Assembly: GCF_032681285.1 (NCBI RefSeq)
Contig: NZ_CP136336.1
Coordinates: 4,265,001-4,329,000 of the forward strand
Length of the DNA: 64,000 nucleotides
Source of the DNA: Piscinibacter gummiphilus
Lineage (GTDB): Bacteria; Pseudomonadota; Gammaproteobacteria; Burkholderiales; Burkholderiaceae_C
Direction: 5' to 3'
A program made the translations under genes and the position numbers. The notes beneath the pieces were generated by a model that made no database searches, was not told the DNA's origin, and saw nothing but the letters and a program-made list of their open reading frames with translations. Below, in pieces: positions 16,488-24,574 of this stretch. Each line of letters starts with the position of its first letter. Within the stretch, counting starts at the first letter, position 1.

Positions 16488-17762
16488 TCAGCGAGGCCGG
16501 CGCGCCCGGCGGTACAGCCGCATCACCGGCGTGGCGGTGGAGCCGTGAAGCAACACCGACATCACGATGGTGACCAGCACCGCGTCGATGATGAACGCCG
16601 TCTGCTCGCCTGCCGCGCCTTTGGCCACCGCGTACGCCAGGTAGTACATCGACCCCACCCCGCGCACGCCAAACCAGGCGGCGAGCCGCCGCTGCGTGGC
16701 GGTGAGCGGCAGCGACATCGTGCTCGCATACACCGCGATGGGCCGCACCACGAACATGAGGCCGAACGCCACCGCCAGCGTGGCCGGCGTGAAAGCCGCA
16801 CGCGTGATGAGGCTGCCCACGAGCAGCATCACCGTCAGCTCGGCGAGCTTCTCCAGGTCAAGCGTGAAATCGAGGACGGCCTTGGCCATGTAGGCCGACG
16901 CCTGCGCGGGCGGCGCGTCGGGCGGCACATCGAGCGGCCGGGCACGCGGGTTGTCCCGCCGCTCCACCTGGCGCATCGCCAGCCCGGCGAAGAAGACCGC
17001 CAGGAAGCCGTAGGCCTGCACCGCGATCGCCGCACCATAGGCCAGGGCGATGAGCCCGAGCGTGAGGAAGCTTTCCATGCCTAGCGCCTGTTCGCGCTCG
17101 CGCCGCAGGTACACGACCGCATGGCTGAAGGCGAACCCGAGCGCCCAGCCAATCGCCACGCCGCCGCTCACGGCCCAGACCACGTCGACGCTCCACCAGC
17201 GCCACGCGCCGTCGCCCAGCTCGTGCAGGCCGAGCAAGCCGAGCGCCAGCATCACGAACGGAAACGCGGTGCCATCGTTGAGCCCGCCTTCGCCGGTGAG
17301 GCTGAAGCGCAGGCGGTCGCGGTCGGCTGCATGCTCGACCTGCACCTCCGAGGCGAGCACCGGGTCGGTCGGCGCCAGCACCGCCGCCAGCAGCAGTGCG
17401 CTGCCGAGCGACAGGCCGAGCGTCAGGCCCAGCCCCGTCATCAGCCCGACCGTGAGCACCATCGCCACCGTGGCGAGCACGAGAGGTGTGTGCCAGAGCG
17501 GATCGCGCAGACGCGCACGCAGCCGCAGGCCGACGGCGAAGAGCGAGATCAACACCGCGCCTTCGGCGAGCCGCTCGAGCAGCACCGGGTTCGTGTCCAG
17601 CCGCAGGTTCAGGAGGCCCGACACCTCCGGCCCGAGCAGGTAGCCGGCGAGCAGGTAGATGGCCGACGCGCAGACGGGCAGCTCCTGCCGCCAGGTGTCG
17701 GTCAGGCCGATGGTGATCAGCAGCAGGCCGACGATCAGGCACCAGATGACGAAGGGGTCCAT
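16488..17762 (-). CDS. Cation:proton antiporter (CPA1/NhaP-like)
   Basis: A 424-residue polytopic protein with about 12 membrane segments. The APTDPVLAS motif and the GLNDGTAFPFV region are hallmarks of Na+(K+)/H+ exchangers of the CPA1 group, so it likely swaps cytoplasmic Na+ or K+ for protons. There is no long cytoplasmic regulatory tail; it ends RRARRPR. I chose the ATG at 17762, which starts 3 residues before the first membrane segment; an ATG 42 bases upstream would add a polar tail. The DUF1232 gene follows 35 bases downstream. Confidence 0.85.
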   Translation of the reverse strand: MDPFVIWCLIVGLLLITIGLTDTWRQELPVCASAIYLLAGYLLGPEVSGLLNLRLDTNPVLLERLAEGAVLISLFAVGLRLRARLRDPLWHTPLVLATVAMVLTVGLMTGLGLTLGLSLGSALLLAAVLAPTDPVLASEVQVEHAADRDRLRFSLTGEGGLNDGTAFPFVMLALGLLGLHELGDGAWRWWSVDVVWAVSGGVAIGWALGFAFSHAVVYLRREREQALGMESFLTLGLIALAYGAAIAVQAYGFLAVFFAGLAMRQVERRDNPRARPLDVPPDAPPAQASAYMAKAVLDFTLDLEKLAELTVMLLVGSLITRAAFTPATLAVAFGLMFVVRPIAVYASTMSLPLTATQRRLAAWFGVRGVGSMYYLAYAVAKGAAGEQTAFIIDAVLVTIVMSVLLHGSTATPVMRLYRRARRPR

Positions 17763-17900
17763 CGTGCGTGCAGGTGTGTCGGGCGGGGCATGGCGGACGA
17801 CCATAGCAGAGCCGCTTGGCCGAGGCCGGTGTGGGGCTCCTGCGCCGCGAGCCCCTAACGTTGGGGACGCAGGCCATCGCCACGGCGCCTATAACGCAGC

Positions 17901-19634
17901 ATGGAATGCCGCCTGCTGCACCTTGGCGCCCACATCGCTGCCGCCACGCTGCTCGCGATGGCCGGCGGCTGCGCCACGTTCAGCCACACCAACCAGCCGC
18001 TGCGTGCGCAAGGCGAGCCGCCAGCCCCCACGCGGGCGAGCTTCCAGCTCGACGGCGCACGCGGCAACCCGAAGGTGCTGATGTTCCTCGCGCTCTCGGG
18101 CGGCGGCTCACGGGCGGCCTACCTCTCGGCGGCGACCATGCTCAAGCTGCAGACGCTCTACCCCGAGGTCGACCTGCTCGACGAGGTGGACGTGCTCTCG
18201 TCGGTCTCGGGCGGATCGATCACCGCCGCGCTCTACGCGGCCTCGCGCGACGCGTCGCTCACCTCGCCACCGCTCGCCGCCGTCTTGCCGCCGCTGATCG
18301 CCGGCACACCCCTCGGCCAGCAGATCAGGCTCGACACCGCCCGCCACACCCTGCACTGCAACGCCCCGCTCAGCGCCAGAGACCTCGCCCTGCTGCAGGC
18401 GAAGCTGCCCACGCACGCGAAGGCGCTGCGGCGCCTCGACACCCTGTGCCGCCAGGCCCCACTCAAGCAGCTGCGTGACTGGGAAGCCGACAGCGTGCTC
18501 GGCCTCACCCAACGCAACTACCTGCTGCGCTGGTTCGGCAACTGGCTGTGGCCGCAGAACATCGCCCGCTGCTGGTTCACCGCCTACGACCGCGGCGACA
18601 TCATGGCGCAGACGCTCGGCGACAACCTCTACGGCACACGCCTCCTCGGTGGCGACCTGCGCTTCGACGAGCTCAACCCCACGCGGCCCTTCCTGCTCGT
18701 CAACGCCACCACCGCCACCGACCAGAGCGGCCCCGGCCTCGCCGTCGACGAATACGCCTTCGGCAGCGTCTTCACCTTCACCGACGAGGACTTCCGCGAC
18801 CGCCTGAATTCAGACCTCGGCCGCTACTCGCTGGCACGCGCGGTGATGGCCTCGTCGTCGTTCCCACTCGTCTTCCCGAACCACACGCTGCAGGACTACC
18901 GGCCCGGCGCCCTCGACACGTATTGCGAGAAGAACCGCGACGACGAACTCAAATGCACCGACCGGCAGTACCTGCACGTCTTCGACGGCGGCAACTCCGA
19001 CAACCTCGGGCTCAAGTCGGTCAAGCGCGCGCTCTTCCAGTTGGAGGCGCAGGGCCGCCTCGACGACTACGACCGCATCGTCGTCGTGCTGGTCGACGCC
19101 TTCACCCGCCCGCGCGGCGCGAGCCGGCTCAACCCCGATCCGCGCGGCACGCTCGGCCTGCTGCTCGACGCTAACGTGAGCGATGCCGTCGATGCACTGC
19201 TGCAGAACAACCGGGGCCGCCTGATCGGCGAGTTCAATGGCGCACGCCTGCGCTGGAACGACGGCAGCTGCGAACCGGAGACGCGCGAGTTGCCGAGCGC
19301 ACTGTGCCGCGCCCTGAATGACCGCGGCCGCCCGACGCTCGACCTGAGCCAGCGGCTGGTCTTCTATCACTTCGGCTTCGACGACCTGGAAGCCGTCGAC
19401 CGCGCGCACGCGGGCCTCAAGCGCAAGCTCGACACCATCCCCACGTCGTTCAAGCTCGCCGACGGCGACGCACGGCTGCTCGACGAAGCAGTCGACATCG
19501 TCATCTCACCCGCGAACCCCTGCCTGCAGCAGATCCGCAGCCTGGTGCTCGCGGACAGCGCGACGCCCGAGGCCGTCGCCCACGCACGCCAGGTGTGCCG
19601 CCGGATCGAAGGGCCCGAGGTGCTGGGGCGCTGA
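17901..19634 (+). CDS. Patatin-like phospholipase lipoprotein
   Basis: A 577-residue putative lipid acyl hydrolase. The N-terminus has a lipobox (LLAMAGGC, Cys24), so it should be lipid-anchored in the envelope. The oxyanion motif SGGGSRAAY (66-74) and nucleophile elbow SVSGGS (Ser103) are present; the first elbow glycine is replaced by serine, common in this subgroup. The catalytic aspartate is in FDGGNSDN (about residues 356-363). The region between elbow and Asp is long (about 250 residues), larger than in cytosolic patatins. It is transcribed divergently from the antiporter and stands alone. Confidence 0.8.
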   Translation: MECRLLHLGAHIAAATLLAMAGGCATFSHTNQPLRAQGEPPAPTRASFQLDGARGNPKVLMFLALSGGGSRAAYLSAATMLKLQTLYPEVDLLDEVDVLSSVSGGSITAALYAASRDASLTSPPLAAVLPPLIAGTPLGQQIRLDTARHTLHCNAPLSARDLALLQAKLPTHAKALRRLDTLCRQAPLKQLRDWEADSVLGLTQRNYLLRWFGNWLWPQNIARCWFTAYDRGDIMAQTLGDNLYGTRLLGGDLRFDELNPTRPFLLVNATTATDQSGPGLAVDEYAFGSVFTFTDEDFRDRLNSDLGRYSLARAVMASSSFPLVFPNHTLQDYRPGALDTYCEKNRDDELKCTDRQYLHVFDGGNSDNLGLKSVKRALFQLEAQGRLDDYDRIVVVLVDAFTRPRGASRLNPDPRGTLGLLLDANVSDAVDALLQNNRGRLIGEFNGARLRWNDGSCEPETRELPSALCRALNDRGRPTLDLSQRLVFYHFGFDDLEAVDRAHAGLKRKLDTIPTSFKLADGDARLLDEAVDIVISPANPCLQQIRSLVLADSATPEAVAHARQVCRRIEGPEVLGR

Positions 19635-19660
19635 CGACCGTGCCAGATCCGTCGAGGGTT

Positions 19661-20347
19661 TCATGCCTGGCGCGCTTGCAAGGCGTGGGCAAAACGGCGC
19701 ACGGTGGGCCTGATCAGCGGCCGGTACAAGCACCTCAGCAGCCAGCCCGGCACCCACTGGCCACGCTCTTCGGAGGCCACGCGGGCGCGGTCATGCGCCA
19801 TGAAGCGCGGGCCGACCGGGCGATAGCCCGCACTGCTGCGGCGGAACTCGATGCGGTCGAGGTGCTTCACGTTCTTGTAGCCGTAGTGGGCCGGCGCCAC
19901 CAGGCGCAGCGGCGCGCCGTGGGCGATGGGCAGGGGCGCGCCATCGAGCGTGTCGGCCAGCAGCACGTCGTCGGCGAGCAGGTCCTGCAGCGGGAGGCTG
20001 GAGCGGTACCCGTCCTGTGCGCGCATCACCACGAAAGTGGCATCGGCCGGGGCGCCCGCAAGCGGCAGCACCACCTGCCGGTAGACGTCGGCGAAGCGCA
20101 CACCGCCCCACCTGAGGCCGCGGTGCGACCAGGTCGTCACGCAGTGGAAATCGGCACACACCTCGGTGCGCGGCAACTCGGCCCAGGCGTGCTCCAGCGT
20201 GAGGGGCGTGCGCACGTCGCCCCCGATGTGCAGGCGCACGCGATCGGCTTGCGCCGGGAAGCGCTCGGCGTAGGGGGTGGCGCCGAAGCGCGGGAAGTCG
20301 TCGCGCGCCCGCTGCCCCGGCGGCAGTGGGGTCAGGGGCGTGCTCAT
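19661..20347 (-). CDS. Molybdopterin-dependent oxidoreductase (sulfite-oxidase fold)
   Basis: A 228-residue protein of the PF00174 type, seen from RVRLHIGGDVRTPLTL, ADFHCVTTWSHRGLRWGGVRF (Cys about residue 69, the molybdenum ligand) and the AHYGYKNVKHLDRIEF stretch. It resembles the MsrP/YedY catalytic subunit in size but has no twin-arginine signal peptide, so it may stay in the cytoplasm. The ATG overlaps the SDR/DoxX stop as ATGA. The substrate is unknown. Its position as last gene of a regulator-thiol protein-membrane reductase operon suggests a redox or repair task. Confidence 0.8.
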   Translation of the reverse strand: MSTPLTPLPPGQRARDDFPRFGATPYAERFPAQADRVRLHIGGDVRTPLTLEHAWAELPRTEVCADFHCVTTWSHRGLRWGGVRFADVYRQVVLPLAGAPADATFVVMRAQDGYRSSLPLQDLLADDVLLADTLDGAPLPIAHGAPLRLVAPAHYGYKNVKHLDRIEFRRSSAGYRPVGPRFMAHDRARVASEERGQWVPGWLLRCLYRPLIRPTVRRFAHALQARQA

Positions 20348-21681
20348 GTGGCCCTCATGCGCGCGGGTGCGGCGGCGCGTGCGGCCACGGGCGCGGGCTG
20401 GGCTGCGGGTGCGGCCAGCCAGAGCAGCGTGAGCAACGCGAGCACCGGCAGGTTCTTCACCAGCGGGCCGCAGTGGTCGAGCGTGAGCTCGGGCATGTTG
20501 AGCGCGGCGGTCGTGGTGTAGCCGATCACGGCGATCACCTGCAGCGCCATCGCCCACGGCACCGGCCGGCGCAGCGCCAGCACGCCCAGCACCGTGTTGA
20601 GGCTGCACGAGAACACCAGCGCAGCAATGCCCCAATCGCCTTCGAAGCCGCAGCGCGCCATCAGTGCGAGCACGCCCGACTCCTGCGGCAGCCAGGCGCT
20701 GATGAGCGAGGTGTAGAGCCACATGAAGGCGAGCGACCCGCGGGCGAGCCACTGTGCAGCGGGGCTCAGTTGCACGCGCAGGTCGACGAGCGGCTGCGGC
20801 GCCGTCACCGCGAGGCCTTGCGCCATCGTGGTCGGGCGGCGGCCGAGCAGTGCCGGCAGCGCGTTGTGCTCGGTGGTGTTGCCGCGCTCCAGCAGGCGCA
20901 GCGTGTCGCGGCAGTACACCTGCTGCGGCAAGGCTTCGGCAGCCAGCGCCAGCAGCTTCATCAGCGGCATGGGCACCGGCAGCCACAGCGCCTCGCCCAG
21001 GCCCTGCGCACGACGGTACTCCGCGAGCATGTCTCGGTAGGTGATGGGTGCGGGGCCGGCGAGTTCATGCACCGCGCGCAGCTCGCCGGGCTGCTCGACC
21101 AGGCGCGCCATCGCTTCGGCCAGCTCGTACACATGCAGCGGCTGCACCTGCTGCCAGCCGTGCCTGGGCAGCGAGATCACGGGCAGGCTCGCCAGCGTGG
21201 CGAACAAGGCCGCGCTCTGGCTGCGCGGGCCGTACACCAGCGAAGGCCGCAGCACGGCCCAGTCGAGCGGCAAGGAGGCGAGTGCGTCGTCGGCCATCAG
21301 CTTGCTGCGCAGGTAGGGCGTGGCGAGCGCCTCGGCATCGTCGCCCACGCCGAGCGCCGAGACCTGCAGCACGCGGTCGACCCCGGCCAGCGCGGCGCCG
21401 CGAAAGAGCTCGATCGGCCCCTCGGTGTGCACCCGCTCGAAGCTCTGCCCCCGCGCCGGCATCAGGATGCCCACGCAGTTGACGACCACCTCGATGCGCT
21501 CGCGCCGAAGCGCCTGGCTCCAGGCCTCGGCGCTGCGCGGCTGCATGTAGTCGACGTGCATCGTGTGCCGCCCGTCGGCCGCGCCGCGCGACCCCTCCAC
21601 CACCGCATGGCCGCGCGCGCGCAGCGCATGCACCACGGCTGCGCCCACGCAGCCCGTTGCACCCGTGACCAGAACTCTCAT
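20344..21681 (-). CDS. SDR oxidoreductase fused to a DoxX-like membrane domain
   Basis: A 445-residue two-part protein. Residues 1-290 are an NAD(P)-binding atypical short-chain dehydrogenase fold beginning MRVLVTGATGCVG, with a YLRSK active-site-like motif. Residues about 310-430 hold four hydrophobic segments like the DoxX family, which acts at the membrane with quinones or in sulphur redox chemistry. A strong GGGAGGA precedes the ATG, and the ATG overlaps the upstream DCC gene stop (ATGA). The fusion implies a membrane-tethered dehydrogenase; substrate unknown. Confidence 0.85.
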   Translation of the reverse strand: MRVLVTGATGCVGAAVVHALRARGHAVVEGSRGAADGRHTMHVDYMQPRSAEAWSQALRRERIEVVVNCVGILMPARGQSFERVHTEGPIELFRGAALAGVDRVLQVSALGVGDDAEALATPYLRSKLMADDALASLPLDWAVLRPSLVYGPRSQSAALFATLASLPVISLPRHGWQQVQPLHVYELAEAMARLVEQPGELRAVHELAGPAPITYRDMLAEYRRAQGLGEALWLPVPMPLMKLLALAAEALPQQVYCRDTLRLLERGNTTEHNALPALLGRRPTTMAQGLAVTAPQPLVDLRVQLSPAAQWLARGSLAFMWLYTSLISAWLPQESGVLALMARCGFEGDWGIAALVFSCSLNTVLGVLALRRPVPWAMALQVIAVIGYTTTAALNMPELTLDHCGPLVKNLPVLALLTLLWLAAPAAQPAPVAARAAAPARMRAT

Positions 21682-22148
21682 CGTGTCCTCCCTTCGTCGT
21701 GGTTCATCGTGCAGGCGCCGTCGCCGCACCGCTGCATGCGCCGCGCCATCTGCCAGGCCCGCAGCGCACGCACACCGTCGATGAGCGGCGCGGCCACGCG
21801 CGAGATCGTGCGGCGGTGGCGGGCGAAGCTGCGGTAGGCCAGATCGGCCGGCCCCCGAAGCGGGCCCCACGCAGCCGGGCGCATCACCCAGCCCAGCCCG
21901 ACGGCTTCATACGCCAGGCGCAGCACCTGCACGCCCTTCATCAGCTGGCCGTCGGCGCGCAGGGCGTGGATCTCGGCGTCCATCTGCGCGAGCGTCGCGC
22001 CGTAGGGCGTGGGATCGAAGGCGGGGTCGCTGATGTCGACGAACACCAGGCGGCCGGCATCGTTGCGGGCGCGCAGGTGGTCCATCTCCAGAGAACACAC
22101 CGGGCAGCTCGCGTCGTACAGCAAGGTCAGCGGGTAGACGGCACTCAT
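21678..22148 (-). CDS. DCC-family thiol-disulfide oxidoreductase-like protein (DUF393)
   Basis: A 156-residue protein starting MSAVYPLTLLYDASCPVCSLE; the DxxCPxC motif gives the DCC family its name, and the family has a thioredoxin-like fold with presumed redox activity. GGAGG sits 6 bases before the ATG. The C-terminus holds two more cysteines in RCGDGACTMNH. It is the first gene of the three-gene redox operon, 53 bases after the regulator gene, with an operator-like palindrome in that gap. Confidence 0.85.
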   Translation of the reverse strand: MSAVYPLTLLYDASCPVCSLEMDHLRARNDAGRLVFVDISDPAFDPTPYGATLAQMDAEIHALRADGQLMKGVQVLRLAYEAVGLGWVMRPAAWGPLRGPADLAYRSFARHRRTISRVAAPLIDGVRALRAWQMARRMQRCGDGACTMNHDEGRTR

Positions 22149-22161
22149 GATCCCTCCAGTA

Positions 22162-22181
22162 ATTTCAGTCAAAACAGAAAC
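22162..22181. promoter_or_regulatory. Second GbsR-type operator copy, before the DCC operon
   Basis: ATTTCAGT-CAAA-ACAGAAAC: an imperfect inverted repeat matching the perfect palindrome at 22808-22827 at 17 of 20 positions. It ends 14 bases before the DCC start codon, right before the ribosome-binding site, a place where a bound repressor would block transcription. An AT-rich patch (22189-22201) lies upstream and may belong to the promoter. Confidence 0.65.
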
Positions 22182-22201
22182 GGCGGGCCAAAAAAATTTG
22201 A

Positions 22202-22783
22202 TCAAGGTCCGAGCAAGTGGGCCGGGGTCACGGCGGGCGCTTCGGCGGGCGGGGTCTCGTCGCCACGCCCGAGCAGCTTCTTCACGCGGGCGCCGAGCTT
22301 GAGCACCTTGCTCAGGGTGTCGGTGTCGAGGCGCAGCATCTCGTCGCTCCAGGCGGTGAGGGTCTGCAGGAAGTCGAGCGTCTCGCGGATGCGCAGCTTC
22401 GCCTCGGCCGGGTCGCGGCTGATGGCGGGGTCGTTCAGCAACTCGGTGAGCACCGCAATGGTCGGCGCGATCTCGCGGCGCTGGCGTTCGCGGATGATGG
22501 TGCGCGCCAACTCCCACACCGAGATCGACGTCTCGAAGTGGTCGCGCCGGTCACCGGCAATGTGGACCAGCCGCACCAGGTTCCAGCTCTGCAACTCGCG
22601 GATGCTGTTGCTCACGTTGGAGCGGGCCACGCCCAGCGTCTCGGTGATCTCTTCGGCGTGCATGGGGCGGCCGGTGATGTAGAGCAGCGCATGGATCTGG
22701 GCCACCGTGCGGTTCACGCCCCAGCGGGCGCCCATCTCGCCCCAATGCAGGACGAAGCGTTCGAGGGTGGGCGACAGGTTCAT
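22202..22783 (-). CDS. GbsR/MarR-family transcriptional regulator
   Basis: A 193-residue winged-helix regulator of the GbsR type. The N-terminal part (LSPTLERFVLHWGEMGARWG, then RTVAQIHALLYITGRPMHAEEI and ARSNVSNSIRELQSWNLV) is the typical DNA-binding domain; the C-terminal part is helical and probably sets dimerisation and ligand sensing. It is encoded just before a redox operon, with near-identical palindromes before itself and before the operon, so it most likely represses both. The ATG is only 6 bases after a good -10 box and no ribosome-binding site fits, so the mRNA may be leaderless. Confidence 0.85.
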   Translation of the reverse strand: MNLSPTLERFVLHWGEMGARWGVNRTVAQIHALLYITGRPMHAEEITETLGVARSNVSNSIRELQSWNLVRLVHIAGDRRDHFETSISVWELARTIIRERQRREIAPTIAVLTELLNDPAISRDPAEAKLRIRETLDFLQTLTAWSDEMLRLDTDTLSKVLKLGARVKKLLGRGDETPPAEAPAVTPAHLLGP

Positions 22784-22789
22784 GAGGCC

Positions 22790-22818
22790 ACTCTAGGTAT
22801 GCCATTGATTTCTGTCAA
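22790..22818 (-). promoter_or_regulatory. Promoter of the GbsR-type regulator gene
   Basis: On the minus strand TTGACA (22818-22813) is followed after exactly 17 bases by TAGAGT (22795-22790). The -35 box lies inside the palindromic operator, so regulator binding would shut off its own promoter. The predicted start falls on or one base before the ATG at 22783. Confidence 0.65.
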
Positions 22819-22827
22819 CACAGAAAT
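22808..22827. promoter_or_regulatory. Palindromic operator of the GbsR-type regulator
   Basis: A perfect inverted repeat with 8-base arms, ATTTCTGT and ACAGAAAT, separated by CAAC. It overlaps the -35 box of the regulator promoter. An imperfect copy lies at 22162-22181 before the DCC operon. No third copy was seen nearby. Confidence 0.7.
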
Positions 22828-23047
22828 TCAGGCGACCGGATCGATCCGATCGCTTGGGCGACACGAAACCCACCTCAAGCGTCGAGTGCATCACGGACGA
22901 GGCCGCTTTGCGGTTCAAGAAGCACGCCCGCGCAACCGATAGACCGGGGAGACCGTGCGGGCCGGCGTTGCGCCCGCATGGAACAAGCCGTGGTTTGCAC
23001 TGTTGTTCGAAAGAGCGCCAGCGCCCGAGCCGCGGACGATCGAAGGA

Positions 23048-23566
23048 ATGTACGGACCGAGCAGCTCCATGAAGGGCATCACGCTGATCGAACTGAGTGT
23101 CGCGTTGAGCATCCTGGCCATCCTGGCCGCGGTGATGCTGCCGCGCATCGCCCAGTTGCAGCGCAGCGCCCGCATCGGCGAGCTGCGCTACTTGCACGGC
23201 ATCGTGAGCACCCGCGTGACGCTCGTGAACATCGCCGCGCGCCTGCGCCAGGGCGCACCCGACCCCGCGCCCTGCCTCGGCGGCGCGAAGGCGGACAACC
23301 AGATTCGCGGCGCCGGCACGGTGTGCACCGAGCAAGGCCTCATCGCCACGCAGCACGGCTACCCCGCAGCCACCCCCGCGCAGACCTTCGGCCTCACCGC
23401 CGCGGAGATGCCGGCCGAGCGCTACCGCGTGCGCAGCGAAGGCGGCAAGACCGTCTTCATGCGCGCCGACGCCAAAGACCCCGAAGCCTGCAGCTTCACC
23501 TATTCCCAAGCCCTGGACGCCACGACGGCGGCGGCCATTTCCGTTCCCGTGACATCCGGATGCTGA
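23048..23566 (+). CDS. Type IV pilin-like protein, first gene of MSHA-type cluster
   Basis: A protein with a class III signal peptide: MYGPSSSMKG cut before ITLIELSVALSILAILAAVM. The prepilin glycine, the Glu at +5 and the hydrophobic stem are present; Ile instead of Phe at +1 is unusual. The C-terminal part has cysteines at APCLGG, TVCTEQ, EACSF and the last residue, suggesting two disulfides. The start is uncertain: GAAGGA abuts ATG 23048, while ATG 23069 would leave a two-residue leader. The stop is 37 bases before the mshA-like gene. It is probably a minor pilin of the same apparatus. Confidence 0.75.
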   Translation: MYGPSSSMKGITLIELSVALSILAILAAVMLPRIAQLQRSARIGELRYLHGIVSTRVTLVNIAARLRQGAPDPAPCLGGAKADNQIRGAGTVCTEQGLIATQHGYPAATPAQTFGLTAAEMPAERYRVRSEGGKTVFMRADAKDPEACSFTYSQALDATTAAAISVPVTSGC

Positions 23567-23603
23567 GCCGTTGCATCCCTCGCTCTTTCTCTAGGAGATC
23601 TTC

Positions 23604-24047
23604 ATGAACAAGCAACGTGGTTTCACCCTCATCGAACTCGTGGTGGTCATCATCATCCTGGGCGTGCTGGCCGCTGTGGCCGTGCCCAAGTTCACCGACA
23701 TGTCGACCGACGCCCGCAACGCCGCCACCAAGGGCGTCGCCGCGGCCATCTCGTCGGGCTCGTCGCTCAACTACGCCGCCAAGGCCGCCGGGAATACCAG
23801 CGCCGTGACGGTCAATGCAGCCGATGTCTGCACCGTGGCCCTGCTGGGCAACTTCGTCGTGACCGGCACTGGTGGGATCAACCTGGTGGCCGCAGCCCCG
23901 GCGACGCCCACGGACAACGACTTCATCGTCGCCACCACCGCCACCAACGCCTGCAACGGTTCGCAGACTACGGCGACCTGCAGCATCACGGCCGCCAAGG
24001 GTTCGGGCAACACTGCCGCCACGGCCACCGTTTTCTGCGCACGCTGA
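23604..24047 (+). CDS. mshA: MshA-like major pilin
   Basis: A 147-residue prepilin with a textbook start, MNKQRG cut before FTLIELVVVIIILGVLAAVAVPKF. TAGGAGA lies 6 bases before the ATG, the strongest ribosome-binding site of the cluster, as expected for the major subunit. The globular part is Ala/Thr-rich with four cysteines (DVCTV, NACNG, TCSI, VFCAR), allowing two disulfide loops. In MSHA systems the major pilin forms a surface fibre for attachment. The assembly ATPase, platform and secretin genes are not in the window. Confidence 0.8.
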   Translation: MNKQRGFTLIELVVVIIILGVLAAVAVPKFTDMSTDARNAATKGVAAAISSGSSLNYAAKAAGNTSAVTVNAADVCTVALLGNFVVTGTGGINLVAAAPATPTDNDFIVATTATNACNGSQTTATCSITAAKGSGNTAATATVFCAR

Positions 24048-24088
24048 CGAGCCGAAGCCTGGCCTTCGGGCCGGATCGTCTGGCACCC

Positions 24089-24574
24089 ATGCGCTCGCAA
24101 GCCGGCTTCACGCTGGCCGAGCTGGTCATCGTGATGGTCGTGACGGGCATCCTGGCGGTGGTCGCCGTGCCCCGCATGTTCGACATGGACCAGTTCTCGG
24201 CCCGCGGCACCCGCGATTTCGTGGGGGCCGCGCTGCGCTATGCGCAGAAGTCGGCGATCGCGATGCGGCGCAACGTGTGCGTGACGGTGGGTGCCACGCA
24301 GCTCACCGTGACTTATGCCAGCGCCGCAGGTGCAGACCAGGCGTGCGCCGCGGGCAACGCCGTGCTCAACCCCGGCAACAACCTCGCCTACAGCCACGCC
24401 GACAACGCCTTGCCGAGCAAGGCGCCGGTGTCCACGCCCACGAGCGTGATCTTCGACGCGCTGGGCCGGCCGCTGTCGGCTCCGTCGACACCCCGCACCA
24501 CCGCCCTCACGATCTCGGTGACCGGAAATGCCACGCCCCTCACCATCGAGCCCGAAACCGGCATCGTGCGCTGA
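24089..24574 (+). CDS. mshC: MshC-like minor pilin
   Basis: A 161-residue pseudopilin with MRSQAG cut before FTLAELVIVMVVTGILAVVAVPRM. Ala replaces Ile in the usual FTLIEL. Family resemblance and place after mshA fit MshC. Two cysteines (NVCVTV and QACAAG) may pair. The gene overlaps the next minor pilin gene by 47 bases, which indicates tight coupling. Confidence 0.75.
   Translation: MRSQAGFTLAELVIVMVVTGILAVVAVPRMFDMDQFSARGTRDFVGAALRYAQKSAIAMRRNVCVTVGATQLTVTYASAAGADQACAAGNAVLNPGNNLAYSHADNALPSKAPVSTPTSVIFDALGRPLSAPSTPRTTALTISVTGNATPLTIEPETGIVR

Noticed and set aside
22837..22848. 12-base palindrome CGGATCGATCCG near the GbsR operator
   Set aside because: No second copy seen and no relation to the operator motif; short GC palindromes are expected by chance.
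22828..23047. Possible cyclic-di-GMP riboswitch before the first pilin
   Set aside because: I looked for the conserved GEMM core and found neither the GGACGCAAAGCC nor the tetraloop pattern.
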